Part shown: positions 1-6,690 of the stretch, one piece after another
Layout of the letters: each line of letters begins with the position of its first letter
Position numbering within the stretch: the stretch's first letter is position 1
Assembly: GCA_036273735.1 (NCBI GenBank)
Contig: DASUHA010000114.1
Location: forward strand, 1-64,000
Source: 13-2-20CM-66-19 sp036273735
GTDB taxonomy: Bacteria > Pseudomonadota > Gammaproteobacteria > Steroidobacterales > Steroidobacteraceae
DNA: 64,000 nucleotides
Reading direction: 5' to 3'
The notes under the pieces: model-generated
Databases searched by the model: none
Told to the model about the DNA's origin: nothing
The model's input: the letters and a program-made list of their open reading frames with translations, nothing else
Made by a program: the position numbers and the translations under genes

Positions 1-153
1 GCGCAGCTGCGGCAGCCGGCGGTTGGTATAGAATCATCACCGCAGGTAGTCGCTGCGAGCGCCAGCCATGATCGACAGAATCGCCGTAAGCCCCGAGATT
101 CACTTCCGCAAGCCCCGCCGCGTAGCAGCGCAAGGCAGCACGAGGCAAAAATC

Positions 154-528
154 ATGAATGAGCAGGACAAACCGACGACGGGCCAGAGCGGCAATGGGAG
201 TAATCCGCCGACGCTGGCAGCAATGCTGGCAGCACGAGCTGAAGATTTCGTTAGCCTCCATGACCTGCTGAATGCCATTGCCGCAAGCCATCATGGCACC
301 TACCAGGAAGCTGCGCAGTTCGTCCAGTGGAAACTCGAGACGACCCACGAAGAAGACTTTAATTACCCTTCCTGGTGCCGGCTTGACCCAGCGCTCGGCA
401 TCCTTGGCATCAGTGAACACTCAGACGAAGGTCGGAATCTCCGAAGCTGCCTGAGACAGGCTGCCCAATACGGTCAGCCTCCGGACAGCCCCCCAGAGGA
501 CAAGTTCGATGACGATATACCTTTCTGA
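154..528 (+). CDS. Hypothetical protein, first gene of an overlapping pair
   Basis: I do not recognise this 124-residue soluble protein. It has no signal peptide or membrane segment. The middle (about residues 30-110) looks folded and mixed alpha/beta, and the C-terminus is strongly acidic and proline-rich, ending DDDIPF. A GAGG about 9 nt before the ATG serves as ribosome site. The last 20 bases overlap the start of the next gene in another frame, so the two are probably translated together. The neighbourhood (an unknown partner, operator-like repeats, a toxin-antitoxin operon) suggests accessory or integrated DNA rather than core chromosome. Function is open. Confidence 0.6.
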   Translation: MNEQDKPTTGQSGNGSNPPTLAAMLAARAEDFVSLHDLLNAIAASHHGTYQEAAQFVQWKLETTHEEDFNYPSWCRLDPALGILGISEHSDEGRNLRSCLRQAAQYGQPPDSPPEDKFDDDIPF

Positions 529-1267
529 CTTCAAACGCCTCGGCTTCCGACGCTCGCAGATCATCCCGTTCCTGAAAGAGCACGGGATCGACATCGAGAA
601 TGCGTTGGAGGCGATCCAGTCCGAGCGTGCGCACGCGACCCTCGTAACGGAAGCAGCGCCAGCGGAACCTGCCACTCCGGATTGGCGCGTCCTGGTTACC
701 ACGTGGAATTGGTTGAATATCGACCAGTGCGCCCATGTCATGCTCGATCAGAACCCGATCGTAGATTACGGGTTGAACTATTACGACAACGCCGATGATT
801 GGCGGCTATGGCGTCAGACACTTCAAGAGGCATGCACAACCATATATCCGGACCGTGAATTGCGGAACATGGAGAACAAAGGGGTGTTTCAGATTTCCCC
901 AACGGACCTTATCGAATGGAGTCAACGCAACGGCTACCGGTGCCCGCTGATCCCGCCCGGCGATCCGCTACCCACTACTCACGCGGCGCTCAAGGCCGAG
1001 GTGGAGCGACTGAGGGGAGAGCTGGCGAAGGCGAGCACCCCACCGAAGGAAGCCGAATATCTGGACCCCACCCATCCGCGCTACGCACCGGAGCTCGCCG
1101 CCGCCGTGCGGGTGTGGTGCGCCGTGTCGGGACCGGCCCCGAGGCGCACCGTAAAGCAAACCATATTGGGGTGGCTTGAGGCGAACGAGCCTGCCGTGGA
1201 CTCGGAGCGAGTCGCTACCGTAGCGAACTGGTACAAGAAGGGCGGGCCCGCCAAAGCCCTCGGGTAG
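509..1267 (+). CDS. Hypothetical protein of mobile-element type
   Basis: A 252-residue soluble protein with no recognised enzyme motif. Residues about 160-178 form a short charged helix (HAALKAEVERLRGELAKA), possibly a coiled coil. The C-terminal part, from about residue 185 (YLDPTHPRYAPELAAAVRVW onward), resembles the tail of uncharacterised proteins that I associate with integrated elements in pseudomonads and relatives; that is recollection, not a search. It overlaps the upstream gene by 20 nt, so the two form a unit. Three operator-like repeats follow directly downstream of its stop. Confidence 0.65.
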   Translation: MTIYLSDFKRLGFRRSQIIPFLKEHGIDIENALEAIQSERAHATLVTEAAPAEPATPDWRVLVTTWNWLNIDQCAHVMLDQNPIVDYGLNYYDNADDWRLWRQTLQEACTTIYPDRELRNMENKGVFQISPTDLIEWSQRNGYRCPLIPPGDPLPTTHAALKAEVERLRGELAKASTPPKEAEYLDPTHPRYAPELAAAVRVWCAVSGPAPRRTVKQTILGWLEANEPAVDSERVATVANWYKKGGPAKALG

Positions 1268-1290
1268 GGGACGTCCCTCAATTCGGCGAA

Positions 1291-1387
1291 GATGGTACCC
1301 ACCATCTTTTATGCTTGAATTTCCGGCGTTTTCGCGCCTGCGCGCCGGGAATGGTATCCCCCATCGGGAACAGATAGTACCGGCCAT
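1291..1387. repeat. Three spaced near-palindromic repeats downstream of the unknown gene pair
   Basis: Three related copies of the form GAtGGTAc-n-CCATC lie at 1291-1306 (GATGGTACCCACCATC), 1349-1365 (GAATGGTATCCCCCATC) and 1373-1387 (GATAGTACCGGCCATC). The first is an interrupted inverted repeat, GATGGT...ACCATC. Start-to-start spacings are about 58 and 24 bp. They lie in a gene-free stretch and look like binding sites for a dimeric protein (operator or iteron). No binding protein can be assigned. Confidence 0.5.
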
Positions 1388-1684
1388 CTCCCGCAATTGG
1401 GGATAGATTGGTAGGGACAGTTTTTTGAATCCCACCCCCTATTCAAGCCGGAATCCGTCATAACAATTACGGATCAAGCCGAAAGGCTCCGAGGCTCCGC
1501 AGTCCCGGGCAAGAAGCACGCGGACTGGACCGAGCCTTGAACCCCGATGAAAAGGCTTGTCTATGAGTCCTCGATCAAACTCCCGGCGCACACACTGGCA
1601 CCATTACGCCGATCGGCCGCCGGCTCCCACCCGCCGATCATCCGGTGGCTCAAAAATGCCGGTCACTGACATGACGAGGGTGCT
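1388..1684. other. Gene-free stretch
   Basis: About 300 bases with no convincing open frame, RNA or repeat beyond the three elements just upstream. The end of the stretch holds a GAGGG that can serve as ribosome site for the small gene beginning at 1685. Confidence 0.4.
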
Positions 1685-1888
1685 GTGATCCTCTTAACCT
1701 GGATAGCGAAGGACTCGCCCGTCTTGCCGCCTGCGGCCGCAGTATTTCTTTTTCTGCTTTTGATTGCCCCTAGGTACCTACGAGGCGGTGGAACAGACTG
1801 GGCTGCATGGCTGCGCGGAGTGATTGGACTCTCCCTTGTGGTCTTGCTCGGCATCCTAGCCGCGCGGATGTTGACCGGATCGCGATGA
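1685..1888 (+). CDS. Small membrane protein, unknown
   Basis: A 67-residue protein starting at GTG with GAGGG about 5 nt upstream. It has two hydrophobic segments, about residues 14-29 and 43-62, separated by a positive patch (RYLRGGG), which would give a two-span inner-membrane protein. I recognise no family. It stands alone between gene-free sequence and a convergent toxin-antitoxin operon. The ribosome site and membrane-like pattern favour a real gene, but its short length keeps confidence moderate. Confidence 0.45.
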   Translation: MILLTWIAKDSPVLPPAAAVFLFLLLIAPRYLRGGGTDWAAWLRGVIGLSLVVLLGILAARMLTGSR

Positions 1889-1954
1889 GCAGGCATTAGC
1901 TGGTTGCGTTTGCAATCAACTGCACACTTGCGTCGTCATCGCTGGCGATGGCCT

Positions 1955-2821
1955 CTAGTTCCTCATACCGAGCGCACGCAGCCAAGCATCAACTTGACCG
2001 AATGCATCCTGCTGCCATTGCTCTGGTGAGCGGTCGCCGAGAATTGCGGTCTGCTCGACGAACTTGCGAACGCACGTCGGTCCGTAGCTCTCCACGCTAT
2101 CGAACTTTTCCGCAATGAACCTGTAGCCGTTTACGGCGCTGGGATGGGCCAGAAGCGGCCGGCACGCCTCCACAAGGGAACCGATGCCGTCCGGGTAGTT
2201 CCGAACACAGTAGTAGATATCGTAGGCATCCTTCTGCTTGTAGCGACCTCGGACCGCATGGCCCTTCATTGCCAGAAGCGCCGGAATCGAGCAGACGGCG
2301 ATTTCCACCCGATTGGTGCCGCCGGCGGGCATTGATCCGGTAATCGCCACCATTTGGTAAAACCGAAACGCCAGATCGGCTCCATCAGCCCTCTGAACTG
2401 CGAACTCGTTGATGAGAGGCGGTATGTTCTTGACGATCTCGGCATCGCGTGGCATCAAGAAATCCACGACGACATCAATTGGCCCGCCTTCGGAGGCGGG
2501 CACCTGCCGGACTAGCTGAAAGCGCCGCAATTCCTCACGCTGCTGATATCCGTGCCCCATCAAGGCCTCGACGAGGATGGCGTACTCACCGTCCCCAAGA
2601 GCCTCTGCGTGGAGTCCGAGATCGACATCGAGCGTTCCGACGTGCGGCATATCCTCGTTGCTGAGGAGCAGCCATGGAACCGCCCCGCCGATCACGGCGA
2701 ATTTTCCCTTGAAGGCGCCGAGTATCTGACCGATCTCGATCAGCACCGACTTCACGGCCGCTGTCGTGCGGTCGTCATAGTCGGAAGCGGATTGCGGCTC
2801 CGGCGGAGTCACTTTTTCCAT
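1955..2821 (-). CDS. AbiEii/AbiGii-like nucleotidyltransferase (toxin partner)
   Basis: A 288-residue nucleotidyltransferase-fold protein. The signature is visible: a GG motif in AVIGGAVPW (residues 42-50) followed by TLDVDLGL with acidic residues D65 and D67, and a later strand IDVVVDF (D116-D120) that could supply the third metal ligand. This matches the AbiEii/MenT-type superfamily used as toxins in type IV toxin-antitoxin systems. The start chosen at 2821 has GAGAGGATGAG directly upstream and overlaps the upstream regulator by 13 nt, so translation is coupled. Target unknown; family toxins transfer nucleotides to RNA or protein. Not a DNA polymerase. Confidence 0.8.
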   Translation of the reverse strand: MEKVTPPEPQSASDYDDRTTAAVKSVLIEIGQILGAFKGKFAVIGGAVPWLLLSNEDMPHVGTLDVDLGLHAEALGDGEYAILVEALMGHGYQQREELRRFQLVRQVPASEGGPIDVVVDFLMPRDAEIVKNIPPLINEFAVQRADGADLAFRFYQMVAITGSMPAGGTNRVEIAVCSIPALLAMKGHAVRGRYKQKDAYDIYYCVRNYPDGIGSLVEACRPLLAHPSAVNGYRFIAEKFDSVESYGPTCVRKFVEQTAILGDRSPEQWQQDAFGQVDAWLRALGMRN

Positions 2822-3891
2822 CTCATCCTCTCCCGTCGCAGGTGCTCGGCGGCTTCTTGGCCTCGCTCGCCGGCTGCGGACAGATCCAGATAGGTCCGCA
2901 CCAGACCGGAGCATACAGCCCCGGGCGCAGGCTCAACCGCGTCGCGGAATACCCCGTCGTCCTCTGGCACGATGACGCTGACATTCTCTCCTTTGGCTGG
3001 CGACGACAGTGCCAAGGCGGTCTGCAACCGCTCGAGGCCGTGCTCGTCGGCGTAGAAGAACTGCGTTCCGGTGCGAGCGAATGGCGCAAGCCAGTGGGCC
3101 GCCGAAAACGAGGCGAAGATCGCCCGTCCCTTGTCGGACCCGGCACGAAGAACCCGGCGAGCGGCCTCTTCGAATGCGCCGCCGTGCAAGGTCGTATAGA
3201 ACCCGAGGCGCTGGCCAGCGGGAGGCTCGTAAGCGTCCCGCCAGGCATCTAGCAATCTATCGGGGTCAGCCAAGAACAAGCCCTGCGGCGATGCCTGGCC
3301 CCATTCATGGTCAAGCAAGCCACTGCGTACGTTGCTCACGTGACCCAGGCTGACGTCTGCCGCTTCCGCCAGCTCGGTGACCCGCCAAGTGCGGGCTGGG
3401 TCGCGGAGCATGACGGTCAGCACCTGTGCCGACTTCGGCTTGAACAAAGATTTGAGCTCGCGGCGCTCGACGGCGGGCTTACTGGCGACGGCGCGCTCGA
3501 TGAACACTGCGTCGAAGGCGAGACGCACGTTGCCTTCGAGGTCCAGAAAGCCCACTCCCTGCTCGCGACACAATTCCTGCGCCGCCGAGGAAAGGAAGGG
3601 GGCGATGAGGACCGGGGTCACGTCACGTCCGAGGCCGGCGACGTAGCTGCGCAATTGCAGCAGCCCCGCTCGCACGTAGCGCGGCTGGCCGTTCTCTTTG
3701 ACCTCGCACGCCAGGGTATGGCCCCTGCCGGCAACGGATAGCTTTGCGACGATGTCCAATTCAGCATGGTCGATTCGCGACTCGCGAGTGATGCTCTTGA
3801 GCTTGATTGCCGGGACCTGCCCAAGGACCGAGCGAAGGGCATCAACAGCCCTGGCTTCAGTCTCTTTCACTGAATTATTGGTTTTCAGCAT
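2809..3891 (-). CDS. AbiEi-family antitoxin/regulator with a PD-(D/E)xK-like N-terminal domain
   Basis: A 360-residue protein, first gene of the toxin-antitoxin operon. Residues about 1-130 look like a restriction-endonuclease fold: D46 (LDIVAKL), E63-x-K65 (ACEVKENG) and a Q79xxxY83 pair (QLRSY), followed by GVGFLDLEGNVRL. Residues about 150-215 form a winged helix (WRVTELAEAADVSLGHVSNV). The C-terminal third is the AbiEi-type effector part. Family antitoxins repress their own promoter and neutralise the nucleotidyltransferase. The start codon lies within nested inverted repeats (3865-3918). Whether the nuclease-like domain is active is unknown. Confidence 0.75.
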   Translation of the reverse strand: MLKTNNSVKETEARAVDALRSVLGQVPAIKLKSITRESRIDHAELDIVAKLSVAGRGHTLACEVKENGQPRYVRAGLLQLRSYVAGLGRDVTPVLIAPFLSSAAQELCREQGVGFLDLEGNVRLAFDAVFIERAVASKPAVERRELKSLFKPKSAQVLTVMLRDPARTWRVTELAEAADVSLGHVSNVRSGLLDHEWGQASPQGLFLADPDRLLDAWRDAYEPPAGQRLGFYTTLHGGAFEEAARRVLRAGSDKGRAIFASFSAAHWLAPFARTGTQFFYADEHGLERLQTALALSSPAKGENVSVIVPEDDGVFRDAVEPAPGAVCSGLVRTYLDLSAAGERGQEAAEHLRRERMRWKK

Positions 3892-3918
3892 TTGCTGAAA
3901 CTGCCTTCTTCAGTGAAA
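3865..3918 (-). promoter_or_regulatory. Nested inverted-repeat operator over the toxin-antitoxin start
   Basis: An inner palindrome TTTCAGCATTTGCTGAAA at 3883-3900 covers the start codon of the AbiEi-like gene. It is flanked by a perfect outer inverted repeat, TTTCACTGAA at 3865-3874 and TTCAGTGAAA at 3909-3918. Autoregulation by the winged-helix antitoxin is the natural reading, since family members bind inverted repeats at their own promoters. The position over the start codon would also block initiation or shape the mRNA. Confidence 0.6.
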
Positions 3919-3990
3919 TTTGTCAAGATTCCCCGCCGGCATATGCGCTCCGCTCCCCTGCGGCTGATCGTTATCGCGGGCCTTCTCCCC

Positions 3991-4275
3991 TCAAGCGCCC
4001 GGCAGCCTTGCGATCACGTGGTCGATTGCCTCGATCTGCCGATCGATCTCGTCGCCGACACAGCGGCCCACGATCAAAGCGATGTCGGCATCGAGCTCGG
4101 CGTTCTGGAACCGCAAGGCGGCGCAGACCGTGAACGCGGCGGCCATGACGAACTTCAGGCGCAGGCGGACGGCGGAAAGAATCCGCTCAGGAGACTCGCG
4201 CGGCACCCGGCGGAGCCTGGAACGACGCGGGGCTAAGTGCGCCTTTCTGGCGCGAGTATTCTTGGCGGCAGCCAT
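3991..4275 (-). CDS. Small basic hypothetical protein
   Basis: 94 residues from the ATG at 4275, chosen because GGAGG lies 7 nt upstream. The N-terminal 35 residues are very basic (AKNTRARKAHLAPRRSRLRR), followed by a helix-rich part (RLRLKFVMAAAFTVCAALRFQ) and an acidic tail. The basic half suggests nucleic-acid binding, but no known fold is evident. It reads toward the toxin-antitoxin operon from the other side of a short gap. Confidence 0.55.
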   Translation of the reverse strand: MAAAKNTRARKAHLAPRRSRLRRVPRESPERILSAVRLRLKFVMAAAFTVCAALRFQNAELDADIALIVGRCVGDEIDRQIEAIDHVIARLPGA

Positions 4276-4822
4276 GTTCGGACCTCCACAGAAGGTTCGG
4301 ATGTGGTGAGCCGCCCGCCGTGGGGTGATGACCATGGCGGGCGGCGCCTGGCCAGCGCTGGCATCAGTGGGGTACGAGCAGGGGTATCTTCAGGGTCCTG
4401 GAATCGGGAAATGCTGGTTCTTGCGACATATACGTGCCGCCTTCGAATCCTATTCCCGGCACCATTTCTTTGGGATTCGTCCCGAATCCGCCCCCCGCCA
4501 CAGTCGAGACGTCGGACCTCCTCGATGCGCTACTCCCCGCGATCAGCGGCGGCGGTCGACCCGAGGGCTGGCGACGGTCGCAATTGTGGCGCTGTCGGTC
4601 CTCGCCGGGACTGCATATTCGGCCAATCAACGCGAGCCATCGGCTCGTCCCAATGCACCACGGGTTTTGAGTCCTTAGGATCAGGCAGGAGCAAATCGCC
4701 GGCCCGATCAGCAGGATGAGGACGCAGACTGCAGCTCGGTCCCCAATCACCCGAACTCCTTGCCTGGCGACGAGTCGAAAGCCTGAGGCGGTAAGTAGGG
4801 CCGCGCAGCGTCGGGAGACCCC
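4276..4822. other. Gene-free stretch, several weak open frames
   Basis: About 550 bases where open frames exist on both strands but none has a good ribosome site or recognisable protein character. A minus-strand frame ending near 4364 opens with a hydrophobic stretch that mimics a signal peptide, then turns low-complexity; I do not accept it. No repeat or RNA seen. Confidence 0.4.
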
Positions 4823-5449
4823 GTGAAGCAGACAACGCCGTACTTCCTATTGCTCGCGCTAGCATTAACCGTCACGCCGGCGGCTGGGGTCCACGCACAG
4901 AGCCGGCCGGCGGGCACTTCCAACTCCGCTTGGATTCCGGTCACCAGCGATTTGGGCTTCGTCATCGAACAGACCAGAGTCCAACCCGGCCCTCCGGCCG
5001 CGTTCGGCTACTTCGTAGCCAGGCGCGACGCCCATTGGCTGCGACTCGACTCGATTCCGAACGCGGCATTGTTTCGCGGCCCTGAGAGCTCGGCCACGCT
5101 GAGAGCCGGTTGGGTGCCGATCACCGACAATCTGCGCTTCGTGATCGAGCGGCGCGGGGGCAACGATCACCTGGAGTCTGTTCTCGGTCAATTCGAGGCA
5201 AGGCGTGGAGGCCATTGGCTCCGGCTGAACCTGATTCCACATGGAGCATTGTCCGGCAGACTGGAAACAGCGACCGGGTCAGAGATGCCACTCGGCAAGC
5301 ATCTGCTATTCGTGATCGAGCAGCCCGCATCCGACCAGGGCATCGCGCAGATACCGTCCGCTCGCGGGTACTTCGTAGCCAGGCAAGGCAACCATCAGCT
5401 CAGGTTGGATTCCCTTCCGGAGGGAACACTGTTCCGGATGCCTCTATAA
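4823..5449 (+). CDS. Exported protein with three internal repeats
   Basis: 208 residues. Residues 1-26 form a typical Sec signal peptide (FLLLALALTVTPAAGVHAQ, cleavage after HAQ). The mature part is three copies of a roughly 55-60-residue unit: a tryptophan- or proline-led opening (WIPVTSDLGFVIEQ, WVPITDNLRFVIER, MPLGKHLLFVIEQ), a variable stretch, then GYFVARRDAHWLRLDSIP, GQFEARRGGHWLRLNLIP and GYFVARQGNHQLRLDSLP. Each unit predicts paired beta strands, so a small beta-propeller or three-fold beta structure is possible. I recognise no family. It is likely periplasmic or secreted and not obviously in an operon. Confidence 0.7.
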   Translation: MKQTTPYFLLLALALTVTPAAGVHAQSRPAGTSNSAWIPVTSDLGFVIEQTRVQPGPPAAFGYFVARRDAHWLRLDSIPNAALFRGPESSATLRAGWVPITDNLRFVIERRGGNDHLESVLGQFEARRGGHWLRLNLIPHGALSGRLETATGSEMPLGKHLLFVIEQPASDQGIAQIPSARGYFVARQGNHQLRLDSLPEGTLFRMPL

Positions 5450-5887
5450 CCGAGCCGAGTCGCGACTCATTTGCGAGCAGCGTGCGTCGGGTCGGGCGAG
5501 AGGACTCGCAACGCTAGGCTGCCCCACAGCGGGATCTTGCGATAGGCGCCCCCGGCGACCTTCCAGCAGCGCGGTACCTCCTCGAACTTGAGAAGCCGAC
5601 TCGATGAGCCGGGACCAGCGCCACGCCGTAACCGAAGCCTGAACGAAGCCGTGCGCATGTAGCGCCCGCAAAAAACTCCCTTTCCCGCACCGCAAGTTGT
5701 GACCGCGCTCGCATTCGTGGAACTCACGATCCTGCACGATTGCCGCCATGAGGTTGATCACGTGAGCCATGGCTCTCGAACGGCCTCTCGATCATATGAA
5801 GTCCGGGCATCGACCCGAACCCGCGGCGCTGGCTTCGCAGGCGAAGCTCGCGTCGAATCGACACCGCCACACGAAGGGGTTCAAATC
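5450..5887. other. Gene-free stretch before a small gene pair
   Basis: About 440 bases without a convincing gene. A minus-strand frame at 5444-5770 is open but lacks a ribosome site and has arginine/serine-rich, shadow-like composition. No repeats recognised. Confidence 0.4.
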
Positions 5888-6100
5888 ATGGCGACACGAC
5901 GAGACACCGCGCGCGCTCACGAGCAGTCCGATCCGGCCACTGTCAGTGACACCGAGCTTCGCCCTGCGCTACGCGAGTACCGGACTTCCGACCTGAAACC
6001 CTCGACGCCATCGGAGCACGCGCAAGCGCTTCGCGCCCTGGTGGACCGCCTCGCCGAGATCGAAGAAGCGCAGGCTTCGGCGGGCCGGACTCTGCAGTGA
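5888..6100 (+). CDS. Small hypothetical protein, coupled to the next gene
   Basis: 70 residues from the ATG at 5888, which has AAGGGG about 7 nt upstream; longer in-frame starts lack a ribosome site. It is hydrophilic, with a predicted C-terminal helix rich in A, L and E (EHAQALRALVDRLAEIEEAQASAG). No family recognised. Its TGA overlaps the GTG of the following gene (GTGA), a classic coupling, so the two products are probably needed together. Confidence 0.5.
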   Translation: MATRRDTARAHEQSDPATVSDTELRPALREYRTSDLKPSTPSEHAQALRALVDRLAEIEEAQASAGRTLQ

Positions 6101-6540
6101 TCCGGGCCGTTCGAGAGTTCAATTGCGTGTTTGGACGCTGCCGTGAGGTGCAGCTGTCAGAGGGTGCTCACGATCCGGTCAGACTGTCCGTCGAGCAGAT
6201 GCCGGACGGCATCGGACGGCACGGCATCATCGCCACGCCGACGCTGAGGATCGAGTACTTGGGTCATAGGAAGGACTTGATCGCCCTCGGCTGCATCTCT
6301 CGCGAGACACTCGCCAGCGCGCACTACGACCGGTACACGGATGATCCGCGCGGCGGCGTGCTTCGCGTGACCGGCAACGCCGATCCCCGGCGCCGCGGGA
6401 TGCTCAGGCTGTCTTACTTGGCACATACGCGATTGCTCGCGGTCATGCTTCCAGGCGTGCGCAGCTACTGCGCCGACTGGCTGGAGACGCTGAGTGGACG
6501 TCCGCAGCTGCAGCTCGTGATCGACAACGCGACGCGTTAG
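6097..6540 (+). CDS. Hypothetical protein, second of a coupled pair
   Basis: 147 residues starting at GTG within the stop of the preceding gene. The protein is soluble and looks well folded, with alternating hydrophobic strands (GIIATPTLRIEYLGHRKDLIALG, GMLRLSYLAHTRLLAVML). No catalytic motif or family recognised. It lies upstream of asmA-like, with 150 nt between. Lack of a ribosome site of its own supports coupling to the small upstream gene. Confidence 0.5.
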   Translation: MIRAVREFNCVFGRCREVQLSEGAHDPVRLSVEQMPDGIGRHGIIATPTLRIEYLGHRKDLIALGCISRETLASAHYDRYTDDPRGGVLRVTGNADPRRRGMLRLSYLAHTRLLAVMLPGVRSYCADWLETLSGRPQLQLVIDNATR

Positions 6541-6690
6541 CCGGATCGGGCGGCAGGGTCAGCCGCAGGCGGGACTGCGAACGGGAGACGATCCCGAGGC
6601 ATCGGCGGCTGAGAATTCCTGCACCGACCGAGCTTGTCACGTGCAACGGCTCGGGAACGGTTCCGGCCTCGATGGCATTAGCTATCGTAT

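Noticed and set aside
1560..1680. Possible insertion-sequence end
   Set aside because: The text looked vaguely like transposon-end sequence, but no transposase remnant, terminal inverted repeat or target duplication could be found.
4364..4750. 128-codon minus-strand frame with a hydrophobic start
   Set aside because: Signal-like start but no ribosome site and a low-complexity remainder; not enough to call a gene.
5444..5770. 108-codon minus-strand frame
   Set aside because: No ribosome site, arginine/serine-rich composition, no family; gap region only.
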